Shown here: piece by piece, positions 22,042 through 35,360 of the stretch | How the letters are laid out: every line of letters starts with the position of its first letter | Position numbering within the stretch: the first letter of the stretch is position 1 | Source of the DNA: Carex sylvatica | Taxonomy: Eukaryota > Streptophyta > Magnoliopsida > Poales > Cyperaceae | DNA: 64,000 bases | Assembly: GCA_964058845.1 (NCBI GenBank) | Contig: CAXKVR010000237.1 | Span: forward strand, 1-64,000 | Direction of reading: 5' to 3' | Translations under genes and position numbers: made by a program | The notes under the pieces: model-generated | Databases searched by the model: none | Seen by the model: the letters and a program-made list of their open reading frames with translations, nothing else | What the model was told of the DNA's origin: nothing

Positions 22042-25000
22042 CTAGTGTGATACCAGATCAGACAGATGCATCTTGTCTTCAAAAATCTTGGCATTCCGCT
22101 GTTTCCAGATGAACCAGCAGGTTGCCACAAAGATTGTTTGCCACCTGTTCAGTACCCTCGCATTTCCTCTGAATTTGTTAGACGACTTCCACCAAGTCTC
22201 AGTAATTGAATTTCCCTTTACCGATATGCTGGTGCCCACATTGGATGCCAATTTGTTCCAAATAGCCCTTGAGTAAGTGCAATTAAAAAACAGGTGCGAA
22301 ATATTTTCCAACTGACAGTGACGACACATCACACACTCGAGAGTACAGTTGAAATTATGCCTATGCATCATATCTTTGGTAAGCAATTTACCTTGAAGTA
22401 GCAAAAAAATGAATATTTTCACCGAGGGTGGTATTGAATAATTCCAGATTTTCTGAAATTCCCATTTCACCCCACCAGCAGACATGAGCATTGAGTAAGC
22501 TAATTTTGCTGTGTAGATCCCTTGAGGAGTCCAGCACCATCTCAGTTCATCATCCCTTGGATCATTGAATAGCGGTGCTGATCCGCCATTAAACTGAGGG
22601 TCCCATAATGGTGAAAGAAAGGCCTTCCTGAAGCAAATTCTATGCCATCGCTGCCTTGTTCCAGGTTGAGCCAGAACCCTTTTCCCTCATGCATCATACC
22701 AGAATGATATCAAATAACCATTACCAATGACCCAAGCAGTCGATGTATCAAAAAAATACCTGACTGAATGCAATTGAAGCCAAAAGAAGGAGCCCTGTTT
22801 AGACCATGTCAATGGACCTTCTGAGTAAACCCCTTACCATCTGATTTTGATCATCGTCACAGTCCAAATTGATGTTGGCTCCTTGAACAGCTTCCACCAC
22901 CATCTTAAGATAAGCACCGTGTTTCTCATGTTCAAATCAGATAATCCAAGACCCCTACCTTCTTTCAGTAAACAGGCCATGCTCTAATTGCAAAGAGATG
23001 TAGTCCGACATGTATTGCCAAATTTCTCCTAGAGAAAGGACCTCCGGATTCGGTCAATCCGAGCTATGACCCATTTCGGCAGTATGAAGCAAATCATGAA
23101 ATAGATCGAAATCGTTGATAATACTGATTGAACCAGTTGTAGACGTTCCCCATGACTTAGGAGTCTAGATTGCCATCCTTGTAGCCTCCTCTCAATTTTT
23201 TCAATCAAATGTAAGAATAGATCTTTTGTTGGTTTTTTTATCGTCAAGGGTATTCTGAGGTAAATAGTCAGGAAGAAAGATTGAGAGCATCCCAATACTG
23301 CCCGACCCCACTGGATTTGATCCTCTGCAATATTTATCGGGATGAAGGAACTTTTTGAAAAATTGACCTGTAATCTAGAGAAGGCCGTGAACAGCCTCAG
23401 CACCAACTTAAAAGAGATTAAGGAAGAGATGTCGGCATTCGCTATCATAGTAGTATCGTCTGCATATTGTAAGGCAACGATTGCGTCCCCAATTTTGTTA
23501 GATAGGCGAGAAGGCAACAGTAGGTTTGTCGATTGGATCATCTTCTGAAAAACATCAACGGCAATGTTGAATAACATTGGGGATAATGGGTCTCCTTGGC
23601 GGAGACCCCGCTTGTGGAAGAACGGTTCAGAAAGTTCTCCATTGATGCTGATCTTAGATGAGGAAGTGGACCAAATTTGAGATATCCAGCTTATCCAACG
23701 ACTTGGGAATCCTCTTGCAATTAAAATTGATTCAATAAATGACCATTCAACCGAGTCGAAAGCTATTTGAAAATCAATTTTGGCAAAGATCGCTTGTTTT
23801 CCTTCATGTGCAATGTGATGCAATAATTCCCTTGTTGTAGCGAAGTTCTCAGAAATTTGACGGCCTTGTACAAAGACGGTATGATTGGGGGAAATTAGAG
23901 CCGGAAGCACCACACGAAGCCTGTTGGAGAGAATTTTTGAGATGAGCTTGGGTATGAGATTTAAGACACTTATTGGACAATAGTAGGAAACAGTTTTTGG
24001 GGAGTCCGATTTGGGGATAAGGACGATTTTTGCTTCATTAAACGGCTTCAGATCTAGGTTGTTTTCATGAAAGTCCTTCAATATGTGACAAACTTGCCCC
24101 TTGGTCTCATGCCAATAGTTCTTGATGAACTCATTTGGTAGACCATCCGGTCCAGACGCCTTATGGTTTGCCAATTGCATTACCGCTTCCTGAATTTCTA
24201 ACTCAGTGAACGGTACTTGAAGTTGTGAGAGGTCTGGATTGCTCGGATAAAGGACTATTTCATCAAAGGGTAGAACCGGGGTGCTGATACCTTGCACTTC
24301 ACGCATCGAGTTGGCAAAAACCTTCTTAATCTCATTATGATATGTTATGATGTGTCTATTATCCTCAATCTGAAGGATAAGATTTCTTCTTAGCCTGGAT
24401 GATGCAATACCATGAAAATATCGTGTATTTCGATCTCCTTTAGCCACCCATCTATATCTGGATTGTTGTCTCCAAATCAGTTCAATGTTATTAGCAAGGT
24501 GATAGGCTCTCTCCCTGATTAGAACTCGCAACCAAAATTCCTGAGTGGATAAATGGCGATGCTCTTCAATTTTGTCAAGGAAGAAGACGACATCCTTGTA
24601 TAATTGGAGCTGCTTATCCATAGACCCAAAGGATTCGGCTTGCCAAATTCGCAGGGCTTTGTGTAGCACCGCGATTTTGAGGTGAAAGCTTTGGATCGGG
24701 CATTGACCCATATCATTTGCGCTGGCCCAAAGTTGTTGAACCATAGCTCTAGGCTGCTGATACTTGAACCAGTAGGATTCAAACTGAAATTTCTTGGGCC
24801 GCTGCTGAATACCCTTGCAGGTTAGTAATAGTGGAGTATGGTCGGATACCAATATTTCTTTTGTCTCTAATTGGAGAATCGGATATCCCACAACCCAATC
24901 AGATGTAGTGAAAACTCGGTCCAGTTTCGAAAAAATCGGTTCAAGCCTTTTACTTGACCAAGTGTAGGAATGATTTGCTAAAGGAACCTCCATAATCCCT

Positions 25001-25550
25001 ACATCCGAGATGAAATGATTGAACAGCTCCATGAGTTGAAAACTTCCTATTGTAGCTGACCGATCTATAAGCCACCTTGTTAAGTTAAAATCTCTCGCTA
25101 GCAGCCAAGGGAGTGAAACCTGAGATGACATGAGCCTAAATTCTTCAATGAACAATGGTTTGAGACCTTCCTCCGACTGGCCGTAAACATTCGTTGTTTC
25201 AAATTGAGAATCTGTGGCACCATGTTTCAATCGCACTGTAAGCGTGTGGCGGGTGGACCAAGATAACACCAACTCAAAAGCCCATTTCCAGATTATGAAA
25301 GTGCCGCCTACCGAGCTCAAGGCAAGATTGTATGCCACATCAATACTGAAAAATTTAGGAATAAAACGTCGAACATAAGCAAGGTCAAATTTGTTGCATT
25401 TTGTTTCTTGTAAAACACACACATCACATCTACTATTTTTAATAAAATTTCAAACCACACAACATTTTTATTGTCCCCTAACCCCCTTACATTCCATGTG
25501 AGCAACTTAAATTGTTTTGATAACATTAAAAAACTGATAAACACCAACAA
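22042..25550 (-). pseudogene. L1 ORF2: endonuclease, reverse transcriptase, zinc-finger region
   Basis: The longest open stretch is 23029-25422 (797 codons). Upstream, at about 25500, TWNVRGLGD marks the start of the apurinic-type endonuclease, joined through a frameshift near 25430. Further endonuclease motifs are LQETK, ARDFNLTRW (usual first residue Gly) and SDHTP. The RT domain shows a degenerate KIDFQIAFD and the active site QYADDT near 23465. Minus-strand 22042-22491 encodes the zf-RVT region (CVMCRHCQLENISHLFF), with stops and frame changes between 22491 and 23029. No RNase H domain follows before the tail. The protein would nick DNA and reverse-transcribe its own RNA; this copy is dead. 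Confidence 0.9.
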
Positions 25551-25560
25551 AAACCAAACA

Positions 25561-25605
25561 TCACTGGCACAGACTAGACTTCTTGATCATGTCCAGGTCT
25601 TCATC
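25561..25605 (-). pseudogene. L1 ORF1, last 15 codons beyond the Copia insertion
   Basis: The last codons of ORF1, starting in the Copia target-site duplication TCATC (25601-25605) and ending with TGA at 25561-25563. The frame matches the part at 35361 exactly once one copy of the duplication is counted. The ORF1 stop overlaps an ATG (TGATG), which leads towards ORF2. Confidence 0.8.
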
Positions 25606-27364
25606 TGTAGGAATTTCATGTGTATGTCAAGAGGATAAAAATCAAAAAATTTAACTCAATACACAACGCATCTTATTTGTATGACAATTGGAAACAATAT
25701 CACGTTAAATAAATTCTTCTAGCATCTCATGTGCTTCAAATAAAATTAAATAAATTTATTTCTTACATAAGATGAGATAAGAATTAATACCTAAAGAGAT
25801 TGTAAAATATCTTGTTAGAGGTAAGTCGATTTCCTTCTAGTTCTCTTGGAACCACCGTTCTCTTGGAAGCACCTCTTTGTTCACCTTGAACCTAAACAAC
25901 AAACTATCAGACCTCTTAGATAGATGGATGTGGAGTTTAAGGCTTAGATATAACCACATCTTGATCTTCAAATCAACAAACTATTTGATTCTTAGTGGCT
26001 AAACCTAACAAGAGAAGATGAGAGAGCAAGCTTTTCAACTTTCGGCCAAGGAGAAGAAGAAAAAAAAAATGGCTGCCAAAAATTGGTCAATTTTAGCTAC
26101 GTTTTTGGCAGAAAAAATTAGCTCCATTTTTCTTAATTACACCTCCTTTAATAGGCAAGGGCTAGGGCATCCATTTGTGTAATGTTTAAATTAATTACAC
26201 ACATGCCACTAGCCTTGTTTTGCCATTTTATGCTCTCTTTAATCTAATCTTGTGATTAGTTTAATAAATTAATTTATGAACAAATAATATTATTCATATT
26301 ATTCTATTATACAATATTTATATTATTCTTACAATGCATTCAAATATTATACTAAATAATATTTGCATAACTTCATAAATTTATTTATGGTCTAAGCATG
26401 TCATATTATAATATTTTATTTTAGCATTTCATCTCATGTATTTTATCTTATACATCACTATGAAATATAAAATACTTATTGTTTCTCTTCAGTTAGTGTG
26501 ACCGTATAGATGATCTATATCATCTTGGCAATAATATAAACTTTATATTATTGACTATAAGAGATTCTATCATTACATTATAGTTATCCAAAAAATATAG
26601 TAGTTATTTACTCAATCCACTAATTTTGTGTCTATCATTGTCACATAATATTATAAATAATATGCAAAATAGGATCATGTCATTTTTGCATCATATTTAT
26701 TTTCTTGGTCTCTCAAGTGAATTATAATTATAACTACATCAGTTATATTGCATGTGATATAATTTCACTTTACCAAGGAGCCCAGTAATATCATAACTCA
26801 AATTGAGGGACAATGATAATATTAACATATAGATTTCTCCCACACAAGTTGTTCACAACGAACTACTATTTTATTCATATCACAAGATAGTATTTAAATA
26901 ACAATCACATTATATACTTATAATGTAAAAAACCTACACATCTCATATCTAAGATTCTAAAGATACAATGAAAATATTAATGACATAAAACACAATACAT
27001 ATAATGTTCCATTCATTTTGGTCATGTTCAATATATAAAATACACATTTTATATATTAATGTCATGAAATGATAATCCCATATCAACTTTTATAGAACTA
27101 CAATGTACTTTTAATCAACATGATAATCTTCCTCAGTAATTAATGTTCCTCCTTAATTATCACGATTGTGAACTTATTTAGTGATTAAATGTTTCTCATC
27201 TTAGGGGTTCTATGATTCAAGACCAAGAGCATCTTCTTGAATACTTCTAAAGATATAACATATAAATCTCAAGGAATAAGAATACATAATAATAATATTC
27301 AAAATCATGAACAATATATAAATCATTACAAAAAAATGATAATTTTCAAAACACATATCTTTCA
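25606..27364 (-). repeat. Copia 3' LTR (left)
   Basis: 1759 bp, TG...CA ends in plus-strand reading (TGTAGGAATT to ATCTTTCA). It differs from the right LTR by many substitutions and small indels over its length, so the insertion is not recent. Confidence 0.9.
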
Positions 27365-27439
27365 ATCTCCCACTTGTTTTTAAAGCTTCATACATATGTA
27401 TAACTCATGCATAAACTCTAAATCTGGAAGTCCCTTATA

Positions 27440-30400
27440 TTAATCTTCAAACCAATTTCCATGTTCTTGTAAATCCATGGACTCGAAATGAATTTCACTT
27501 TTGGCTTGCGATAAGGGTTTTGTGAAAGGATCAGCTGTGTTGCTGTTAGTGTCTTCCCATTGTAATGCAATTTTGCCTTCGTCTATAAAATCACGAGTTA
27601 CGAAGTATTTTCTATCCATGTACTTCGTCTTGTGATGTGATTTTGGCTCCTTGATTTGCGAAATAGATCCACTATTGTCACAAAATAACTCCAAGGGTCC
27701 ATCACTTGATGGGACGACTCCAAGTTTCTCAATAAACTTCTTTATCCAGACTCCCTCTTTGCTTGCCTTTGCGGCTGCCATGACTTCCGCTGAGGTGATT
27801 GAGTCAGCTGTAGTTGATTGTTTCCAACTACACCAACTCACAGCACCACCATTCAGAAGAAAGACGTACCCAGATTGAGATCTTCTGTCATCTGGATCGC
27901 TTATAAAACTAGCATCGTGTAGCCTTCTACAATGAGCTCTCTTTAACCACCAAAGACAAGAAACTTATTCTTGGTCATTTTCAGGTACCTAAGAATATTC
28001 TTGATCGTAGTCCAATGTTCAGGACCTGGTCTAGCTTGATGACGACTTGTCATGCTTAGAGCATACACGATATTTGGTATTGTGCAAATCATAACATACA
28101 TGATAGAACATATGGCAGAGGCATAGGGAACATTCTTCATGTATTCAATATCTTTACGTGTCATGGCACACTGTGATTTGCTAAGTTGCACAGACCCACT
28201 CATTGGTACATTTCATTTCTTGAAATTTTCCATATGGAACATTTCCAATATTTTGTTAATATATAATTTTAGACTCATACCAATGAGTTTACGAGACCTA
28301 TCTCTATATATCTTAAACCCTAAGATATATTGAGCCTCGCTCATGTCTTTCATTGAAAAAATTATTTTCAATGAGTTTTTTGTTTGCTCCATCAAAGATT
28401 TATCATTCCTCATTAACAATATGTCATCGACATATAAGATCAAGAACAGAATGTGGCTCCCACTAACCTTCTTGTATACACAAGGTTCTTCCTTACTTTG
28501 AATAAATCTAAGAGTTTTAACCTCTTCATCAAAGCGCTTGTTCCAACTCCTTGATGCTTGCTTCAAGCCATAAATGGTTCTCTGAAGTTTGCATACTTTG
28601 CTACTATTTTTCGAATCTTCAAAACCTTGAGGTTGTACCATGTACACTCTCTCTTCCAATTTCCTATTTAGAAAAGCTGTTTTGACATCCAATTGCCATA
28701 TTTCATAATTATAAAATGCGGTAATAGCTAACATAATCCGAATTGATTTGATCATAGCAACTGGTGAAAAAGTTTCATCGTAGTCAATTCCTTGAATTTG
28801 AGTAAAGCACTTCGCTACCAGTCTTGCCTTGTAAGTTGTTATATTACCATTCATGTCCATCTCCCTCTTGAAAACCCATTTGTTTCGAATGATTTTCTTT
28901 CCTTCAGGAAGATTAACCAAGTCCATATTTGGTTGTCATACATGGATTTTATTTCGGATTCCATGGCTTCTTGCCATGATTTGGAGTCTTTTTTTTTCCA
29001 TTGCTTCTTCGTAGGTCAAGGGATCTTCGGTAACTATTACCAAGACTTCATGAAGACCCATATAAAATTTAGGTCTTCTTCTATCCCTTGTCGATCTTCT
29101 TAGCTCTTGTGACTCATTTTGAGCTTCTTGAACTTCTTCCACAATTTCTTGCGGAATAAATTCATGATCAATTCGAGTTAAAGGAATACTACTTGTACTC
29201 CCACTGATTAAAGGAGCTTCGTGTGGTATTCCATGATCATCTTGAATGTCATTCATCTCATGATCACTCACTTATAGATCTTCTTGAGTTTCCTCAAGCG
29301 TTATCCTAATACCATCGCTTTTGATTCTTTTGAGAAACTCATTCTTTAAGAATACTGCACCCTTCTTAACGAATATAGTATTCGTTGACTTATGCCAAAA
29401 GCTATACCCTTTTGTTTCTCTTGGGTATACAATGAAAAAGCACTTATCTGCTTTGGGTTCAAGTTTTGTTTAGATCATACGCTTAACATATGCTTCACAA
29501 CCCCAAACTTTGAGAAAAGATATGTTGTGTGGTTTACCCATCCACGACTCATGTGGAGTTTTCTCAATGTATTTAGATGGAACATTATTTAGTGTGTGAG
29601 CTGCAGTTTGGAGTGCATGACTCCAAAAATATAAAGGTAGTTCTGTTTGACACATCATTGAACGAACCATATCAAGCAAGATTCAATTTCTTCTCTCAGA
29701 GACACCATTCCATTGTGGTGTCCCTGGTGGAGTGAGTTGTGGTATGATACTATACTCCTTCAAGTATGTGTTAAACTCACTATCAAATATTCACCACTAC
29801 GATCAGTTCGTATGGCTTTAATTCTCTTGTCAAGTTAGTTCTCTACTTCATTCTTGTATTCTTTGAATTTCTCAAAAGAATCACTCTTGTGCTTCATAAG
29901 ATACACATAGCTATATGGTAATGAAGTACCTATAATCATCTCTCTCACTCTTACTCATTGGACCATATACATCTGAATGTATCAATTCCAATAAGCCACT
30001 CGCTCTTTCACCTTTCTTCTTGAATGGTGATTTGGTCATTTTTCCTGTTAAACAAGATTCACATGTTCTAATTGTTTCACTACCAAGCAATCCTAGAAGA
30101 TTGGCTTGTTGCAATTTCTTTATGCGTTTCTCGTTTATATGACTAAGGCGATAGTGCCATAAGAGTATCTCATTCGTATGAGATATTTTGAGTCTCTTGT
30201 TATTGATGTTCAGTACAGTTTATCCTCACCTAAATCAAGCAAATACAATCCATTTGAAATAAAAATATTTGCATAAAATAGATCGCTCTTCTTAATAACC
30301 ATACGTGAGTTATTTATTACAAAATAAAAACCATCGGCATCCAAACATGATACAAAAATAATGTTTCAAAAAATAGAAGGAACATAATAAACATCTTTTA

Positions 30401-30990
30401 AATTTAAACATAAACCACTAGATAAATGAAGATCAAGAGTGCCAACAGTAACCGCAGGGATACTTGCACCATTCCCAACCTTCAACACAACTTCTCCTTT
30501 CGAGAGAGGTCTCATATCCCTTAGTACTTGCATATTAGAAACTAAGTGAGCACATGATCCAGTATCAATTACCTAATCTTGGACAGTTGTGGCTAAATTT
30601 AAATTTAATTCAATAACAAGTATACCTTTAGGGCGCTTACGTTCAATCTTGCTTTCATCCAAGTCACGCTTGTACTTGGTGCAATTCATTTTGAAATGTC
30701 CCTTTTCATGACAATAGAAGCATTCGGTGTTGGAACTATGAGAGTTCTTAACCTTGCTTCCCTTAGAGGTGCTCGCTTGAGCCCCTCCACTTTTGCCCTT
30801 GAATAAGGAACGCGCCTTACTTGTCTTGCTCTTTGTCTTGTCTTTATTCTTGGCAATCTTCTTACTACTTGACAAGATGGTCAAGAAAGATTTCTCTTTT
30901 GTCTTTCCTATGTCATTAGCAAGAGGGTGTTTTTCAACCATAGAACGCAGAAAATTAGAAAGTGTGGACATAACTACAAAATTCATTTTA
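27440..30990 (-). pseudogene. Copia pol, fragmented
   Basis: Minus-strand blocks in gag-pol order are: a CCHC knuckle CFYCHEKGHFKMNC (about 30685-30726); protease motif VIDTGS near 30555-30570, preceded by an in-frame TAG; a GAG-pre-integrase/integrase start with HSDVYGP (about 29950-30110); an integrase fragment (29470-29679); an acidic linker (28936-29271); a long RT block (28213-28926) with WQLDVKTAFLN and YVDDIL; and RNase H (27440-27841) with CDNSGSI and ADPFTKPL. Frameshifts and stops separate all blocks, so no functional polyprotein can be made. Confidence 0.88.
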
Positions 30991-31762
30991 AGGGTATTTG
31001 TTAATGTTCATGAATTTATAAAATAAGTACTAACAAGAATTAAATTTTGTCCATTTTTGTTAGTCACACAAAATTATTTTTTCAAATACATAGACTCATC
31101 TAAGATATTTGTCCAGGTAGGTATCATTATCAATCATAACCTTTTAGTAAAAACTTAACTTTATGACTATTGTCGTTTTCATTAAGAAAGAATATTCCAA
31201 TTTTTTAATAAAACTCTCTTTCCCAAAACCCAAGCCTAGATCTTGGTAATTTATTATAAAAAAATTCATTTTATTGGTCAACAAGCATGAATAAGTTATT
31301 TTCACATAATGAATAAAAAGATGTGCCTCACACAACTCCCACTCATTTATGGCATAACAACAAATTTATGTAAGTTCCACAATTTCTAGCAATTAAGATT
31401 ACACTCATGCTTATTTCTAATTACTCGTTTAAGGTGGATAAAATGAGAATGAAAGATATTCTTAAATTTTTCATAGACTTAGCAAATATATGATAATTTT
31501 CATAATTTTGGTATGTCATGTATTCATACAAACAATACATATCATATCCATAAAAAAATATATCATATATTCAAAGGTTTCGTGGGTTGTATGGCTTCCG
31601 CTTGCATTCTTGTAGCTCTATCAATCATCTTCATGAAAGATACTATTCTAAGCTACAAGCATCCACCAATTTATCATTCTATCTTTAGAACTACTCTAAA
31701 ATAAAATAAAATTTTATATTTAGAATTATCCAATCCTGAATCCTATGTGGCATGCAACCCAT

Positions 31763-31935
31763 TAGAGGATTGCTCTCGGACCGGGTTCGGGCGGACCGGG
31801 CGTACCCGGGGTCGGGTACGGGTAAGTCGGGTATACGGGTATACTCGGGTATATTTTTCAAAACCCGTACCCTACCCGACTTATACCCGTGCCCGTGGTA
31901 CCCGGCACGGGTAGGGCGGTCCGGGTCGGGTACCC

Positions 31936-31972
<37 letters not shown>

Positions 31973-32354
31973 GCGGCAAATTTGAAATTTCAAAAAAATT
32001 TGAATTTTTTTGAATATTTTTTGAATTTTTTTGAATTTTTTTTGAATTTTTTTGAATTTTTCTGAATTTTTTTGAATTTTTTAACGGGTATGGGTCGGGT
32101 ACGGGGTCGGGTACAGGTCGGGTATGGGTCAGGTCGGGTCCAGTCGAGTCGGGTCGGGTCGGGTCGGGTCGGGCGTAAATCGGACCGGGTTTGCTCGGGT
32201 TTTGAACCAAATAACCGTACCCTACCCGTTTTTTACCCGTACCCGTGTACCCGTTTACCCGACCCATACCCGGACTCGGGCACGGGTAACCCGGGTACCG
32301 GGCACGGGCGGGTACGGATCGGGTCCGCCCCCGATGGGTATTTGCAAACCTCTA
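31763..32354. mobile_element. hAT-type miniature element with CGGGTAC repeats
   Basis: Ends TAGAGGATTGC and GCAAACCTCTA form terminal inverted repeats. A perfect 8-bp target-site duplication CAACCCAT lies at 31755-31762 and 32355-32362. The interior has many copies of a CGGGTAC/GGGTCGG motif on either side of a T run and a TTTTTTGAA-type repeat (about 31990-32080). It has no coding capacity. It lies in the 5' internal part of the Copia element and is the youngest layer on that branch of the nest. Confidence 0.92.
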
Positions 32355-32698
32355 CAACCCATTAATGAATTAATACATAAATGACAATCTAACATCTTTG
32401 CCATAATTTAATTATTCTAATTAATTTTTAATGGGCACTTTAGGCCGCATTACAAACATGCATACACATCATCCATTACAACACCCAAGGCATTGAAAAT
32501 CTTGAGCCATACAAAAATCCACAATCCTCCTGCATAACAAGGTTAGCACATATGTATAATATTACCACACTATTCAATCTTATTTAATTAAGCCTATATC
32601 TCTCAATTTCTTAATTCATCTAAATCATTTTAAATCCTAAAAATGATTTCAATTTAATAAAAATTTATTCATTAAATATCATTTATTGTCAATAAAAT

Positions 32699-32750
32699 GT
32701 CATTAATGTCATTAATGTCATTGATTGTCATTAATGTCATTAACTCATTC
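32699..32750. repeat. Short 9-bp tandem repeat
   Basis: About five imperfect units of TCATTAATG inside the Copia internal region. Confidence 0.7.
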
Positions 32751-33587
32751 TTAATTGTCATTATAGCTAATTAAAATCTTTAATGTCATGAATTCATAAT
32801 TAATTTATCCTTAATCTATCCTAAATTTGAATGAGATCTAATATTACAGATTTTACAAAATAGCCCTTGTAAAAAATTAATATTTCAAAATGGTAAGACC
32901 AAAAATTATAAAATTTTCAGTTTTGGTCTGTTGCGCACTAGTCAAAGTTTTCTATGTCCAAGATTGTGTGTTTTGTACTAAAATTCAAACCATATATTTT
33001 TGAAAACTAGACTTAAGCATATTTCTGAAAATATTAAGAACACAAAAAATTGTTTAATATTTTGTGAGAAAATTACATTTGAATCTCGGGTTCCAGATCT
33101 GAAACCAGATTTGAGTTACCTCTGTAATTTTAATTTTATAAACAAAACTGTAATGTTTTTGTATTGCATAATATAGTTTAATGGAAACTAGACTTCACCA
33201 TCTTTCCAATGGTATATTGTATACAAAATACATTCAACCAAATATGAGATATATAATTTTGAATCTTAACAAAGATAGAAACATTGGGCACAGAAAAACT
33301 GCGCTGTACCTGTTTTGTTATTTTTATTTATCTTAATAAAATGATCTAAACTCCCTATTTTATTTTAGAATCTCCATCTACATATCATAAACTAATTTAG
33401 AAATTTTAGATCCACAAAAATTCTTGATTCAAACAATACCAAAATAATTTAATATCTTAAGAACAAAAATTGACAGATTTATGAACAAGAAACTTGAGAG
33501 ATAGTTAACTAAACAACTTGTGCAATTAAATTAGTACTAATTAAATAGTCTAATTGTTATAAAAATAAGCCAGAACTCTAATATCAC

Positions 33588-35355
33588 TGTAGAAATTTTA
33601 TATGTATGTCAAGAGGGTAAAAATAAAAAATTTAACTCAATACACAACGAATCTCATTTGTATGACAATTGTAAACAATATTACATTAAATAAATTCTTC
33701 TAGCATCTCATGTGCTTCAAATAAAATTAAATAAATTTATTTCTCACATAAGATGAGATAAAAATTTATACCTAAAGATATTGTCAAATCTCTTGTTAGA
33801 GAAAAGTCAATTTCCTTCTAGGTCTCTTGGAACCGTCGTTTTCTTAGAAGCACCTCTTGGTTCACCTTGAATCTAAACAACGAACTACCACACCTCTTAG
33901 ATAGATAAATGTGGAGTTTAAGGCTTAGATACAACCACCTCTTGATCTTTAAATCAACAAACTATTTGATTTCTTGGTGGCTAAACCTAACAAGAGAAGA
34001 TGAGAGAGCAAGCTTCTCAACTTTCGGCCAAGGAGAAGAAAAAAAAATGGTTACTGAAAATTGGTCAATTTTAGCTACATTTTTGACAGAAAAAATTAGC
34101 TCCATTTTTCTTAATTACACCTCCTTTAATAGGCAAGGGCTATGACATCAATTTGTGTGATGTTTAAATTAATTACACACATGCCATTAGCCTTGTTTTG
34201 CCATTTTATGCTATCTTTAATCTCATCTTGTGATTAGTTTAATAAATTAATTTATGAACAAATAATATTATTCATATTATTATATTATCCAATGTTTATA
34301 TTATTCTTATAATGCATTCAAACATTGTACTAAATAATATTTGCATAACTTTATAAATTTATTTATGGTCCAAGCATGTCATATTATGACATTTTATTTT
34401 AGCATTTCATTTCATGTATTTTAACTTATATATCACTATGAAATGTAAAATACTTATTGTTTCTCTTCAGTTGGTGTGACCGTATAGATGATCTATGTCA
34501 TTTTGGCAATAATATAAACTTTATATTATTGATTGTAAAAAGTTATATCATTACATTATAGTTATCCAAATGACATAGTAATCATTTACTCAATCTACTA
34601 ATTTTGTGTCTATCATTGTCACATGATATTATAAATAATATGCAAAATAGGATCGTGTCATTTTTGCATCATATTTATTTTCTTGGTCTCTCAAGTGAAT
34701 TATAATTATAACTACATCAGTATATTGCATGCGATATAATTTCACTTTACCAAGGAGCCCAGTAATATCATAACACAAATTGAGGGACAATGATAACATA
34801 TAGATTTCTCCCGCACAAGTTATACACAACGAACTACTATTTTATTCATATCACAAGATAATATTTAAATAGTAATCACATTATATATTTCTCATATGAA
34901 AAACCTACACATCTCATATCTAAGATTCTAAAGACACACTGAAAATATTAATGACATAAAACACAATCCATATAATGTTCCATTCATTTTGGTCATGTTC
35001 AATATATAAAATACACATTTTATATATAAATACACATTTTATATATTAATGTCATTAAATGATAATCTCTTATCAACATTTATTGAACGACAATGTACTT
35101 TTAATCAATATGACAATCTTTCTCGGTAATTAATGTTCCTCCTTAATTATCACGATTGTGAACTTATTTAGTGATTAAATGTTTCTCATCTTAAGGGTTC
35201 TATGATTCAAGACCAAGAGCATCTTCTTGAATACTTTCAAAGATATAACATATAAATCTCAAGGAACAAGAATACATAATAATAATATTCAAAATCATGA
35301 ACAATATATAAATCATTACAAAAAAAATGATAACTTTCGAAACACATATCTTTCA
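33588..35355 (-). repeat. Copia 5' LTR (right)
   Basis: 1768 bp, partner of 25606-27364. It contains a local duplication of TACACATTTTATATA near 35010-35045 that is single in the other LTR. Confidence 0.9.
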
Positions 35356-35360
35356 TCATC

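Larger units (their letters stand above)
25606..35355 (-). mobile_element. Copia element with 1.76-kb LTRs, inserted in L1 ORF1
   Basis: Two direct LTRs (25606-27364 and 33588-35355) are flanked by the 5-bp target-site duplication TCATC (25601-25605 and 35356-35360). Next to the right LTR the minus strand reads TGATATTAGAG, a decayed initiator-Met primer-binding site (TGGTATCAGAG) with only transition-type changes. Next to the left LTR, AAGTGGGAGAT is the polypurine tract. pol lies at about 27440-30990. From 30990 to 33587 there is no recognisable gag N-terminus, and this part carries a 592-bp hAT-type insertion. Long LTRs fit larger Copia families, but the clade is not assigned. Confidence 0.92.

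Noticed and set aside
31943..32080. Long T run plus TTTTTTGAA repeats as a possible LINE tail
   Set aside because: It lies inside an element with clear inverted ends and an 8-bp duplication. No LINE sequence adjoins it.
31691..32384. Several overlapping reading frames on both strands rich in Gly, Arg, Pro and Thr
   Set aside because: Produced by CGGGTAC repeats of the 31763-32354 miniature element. No domain is present.
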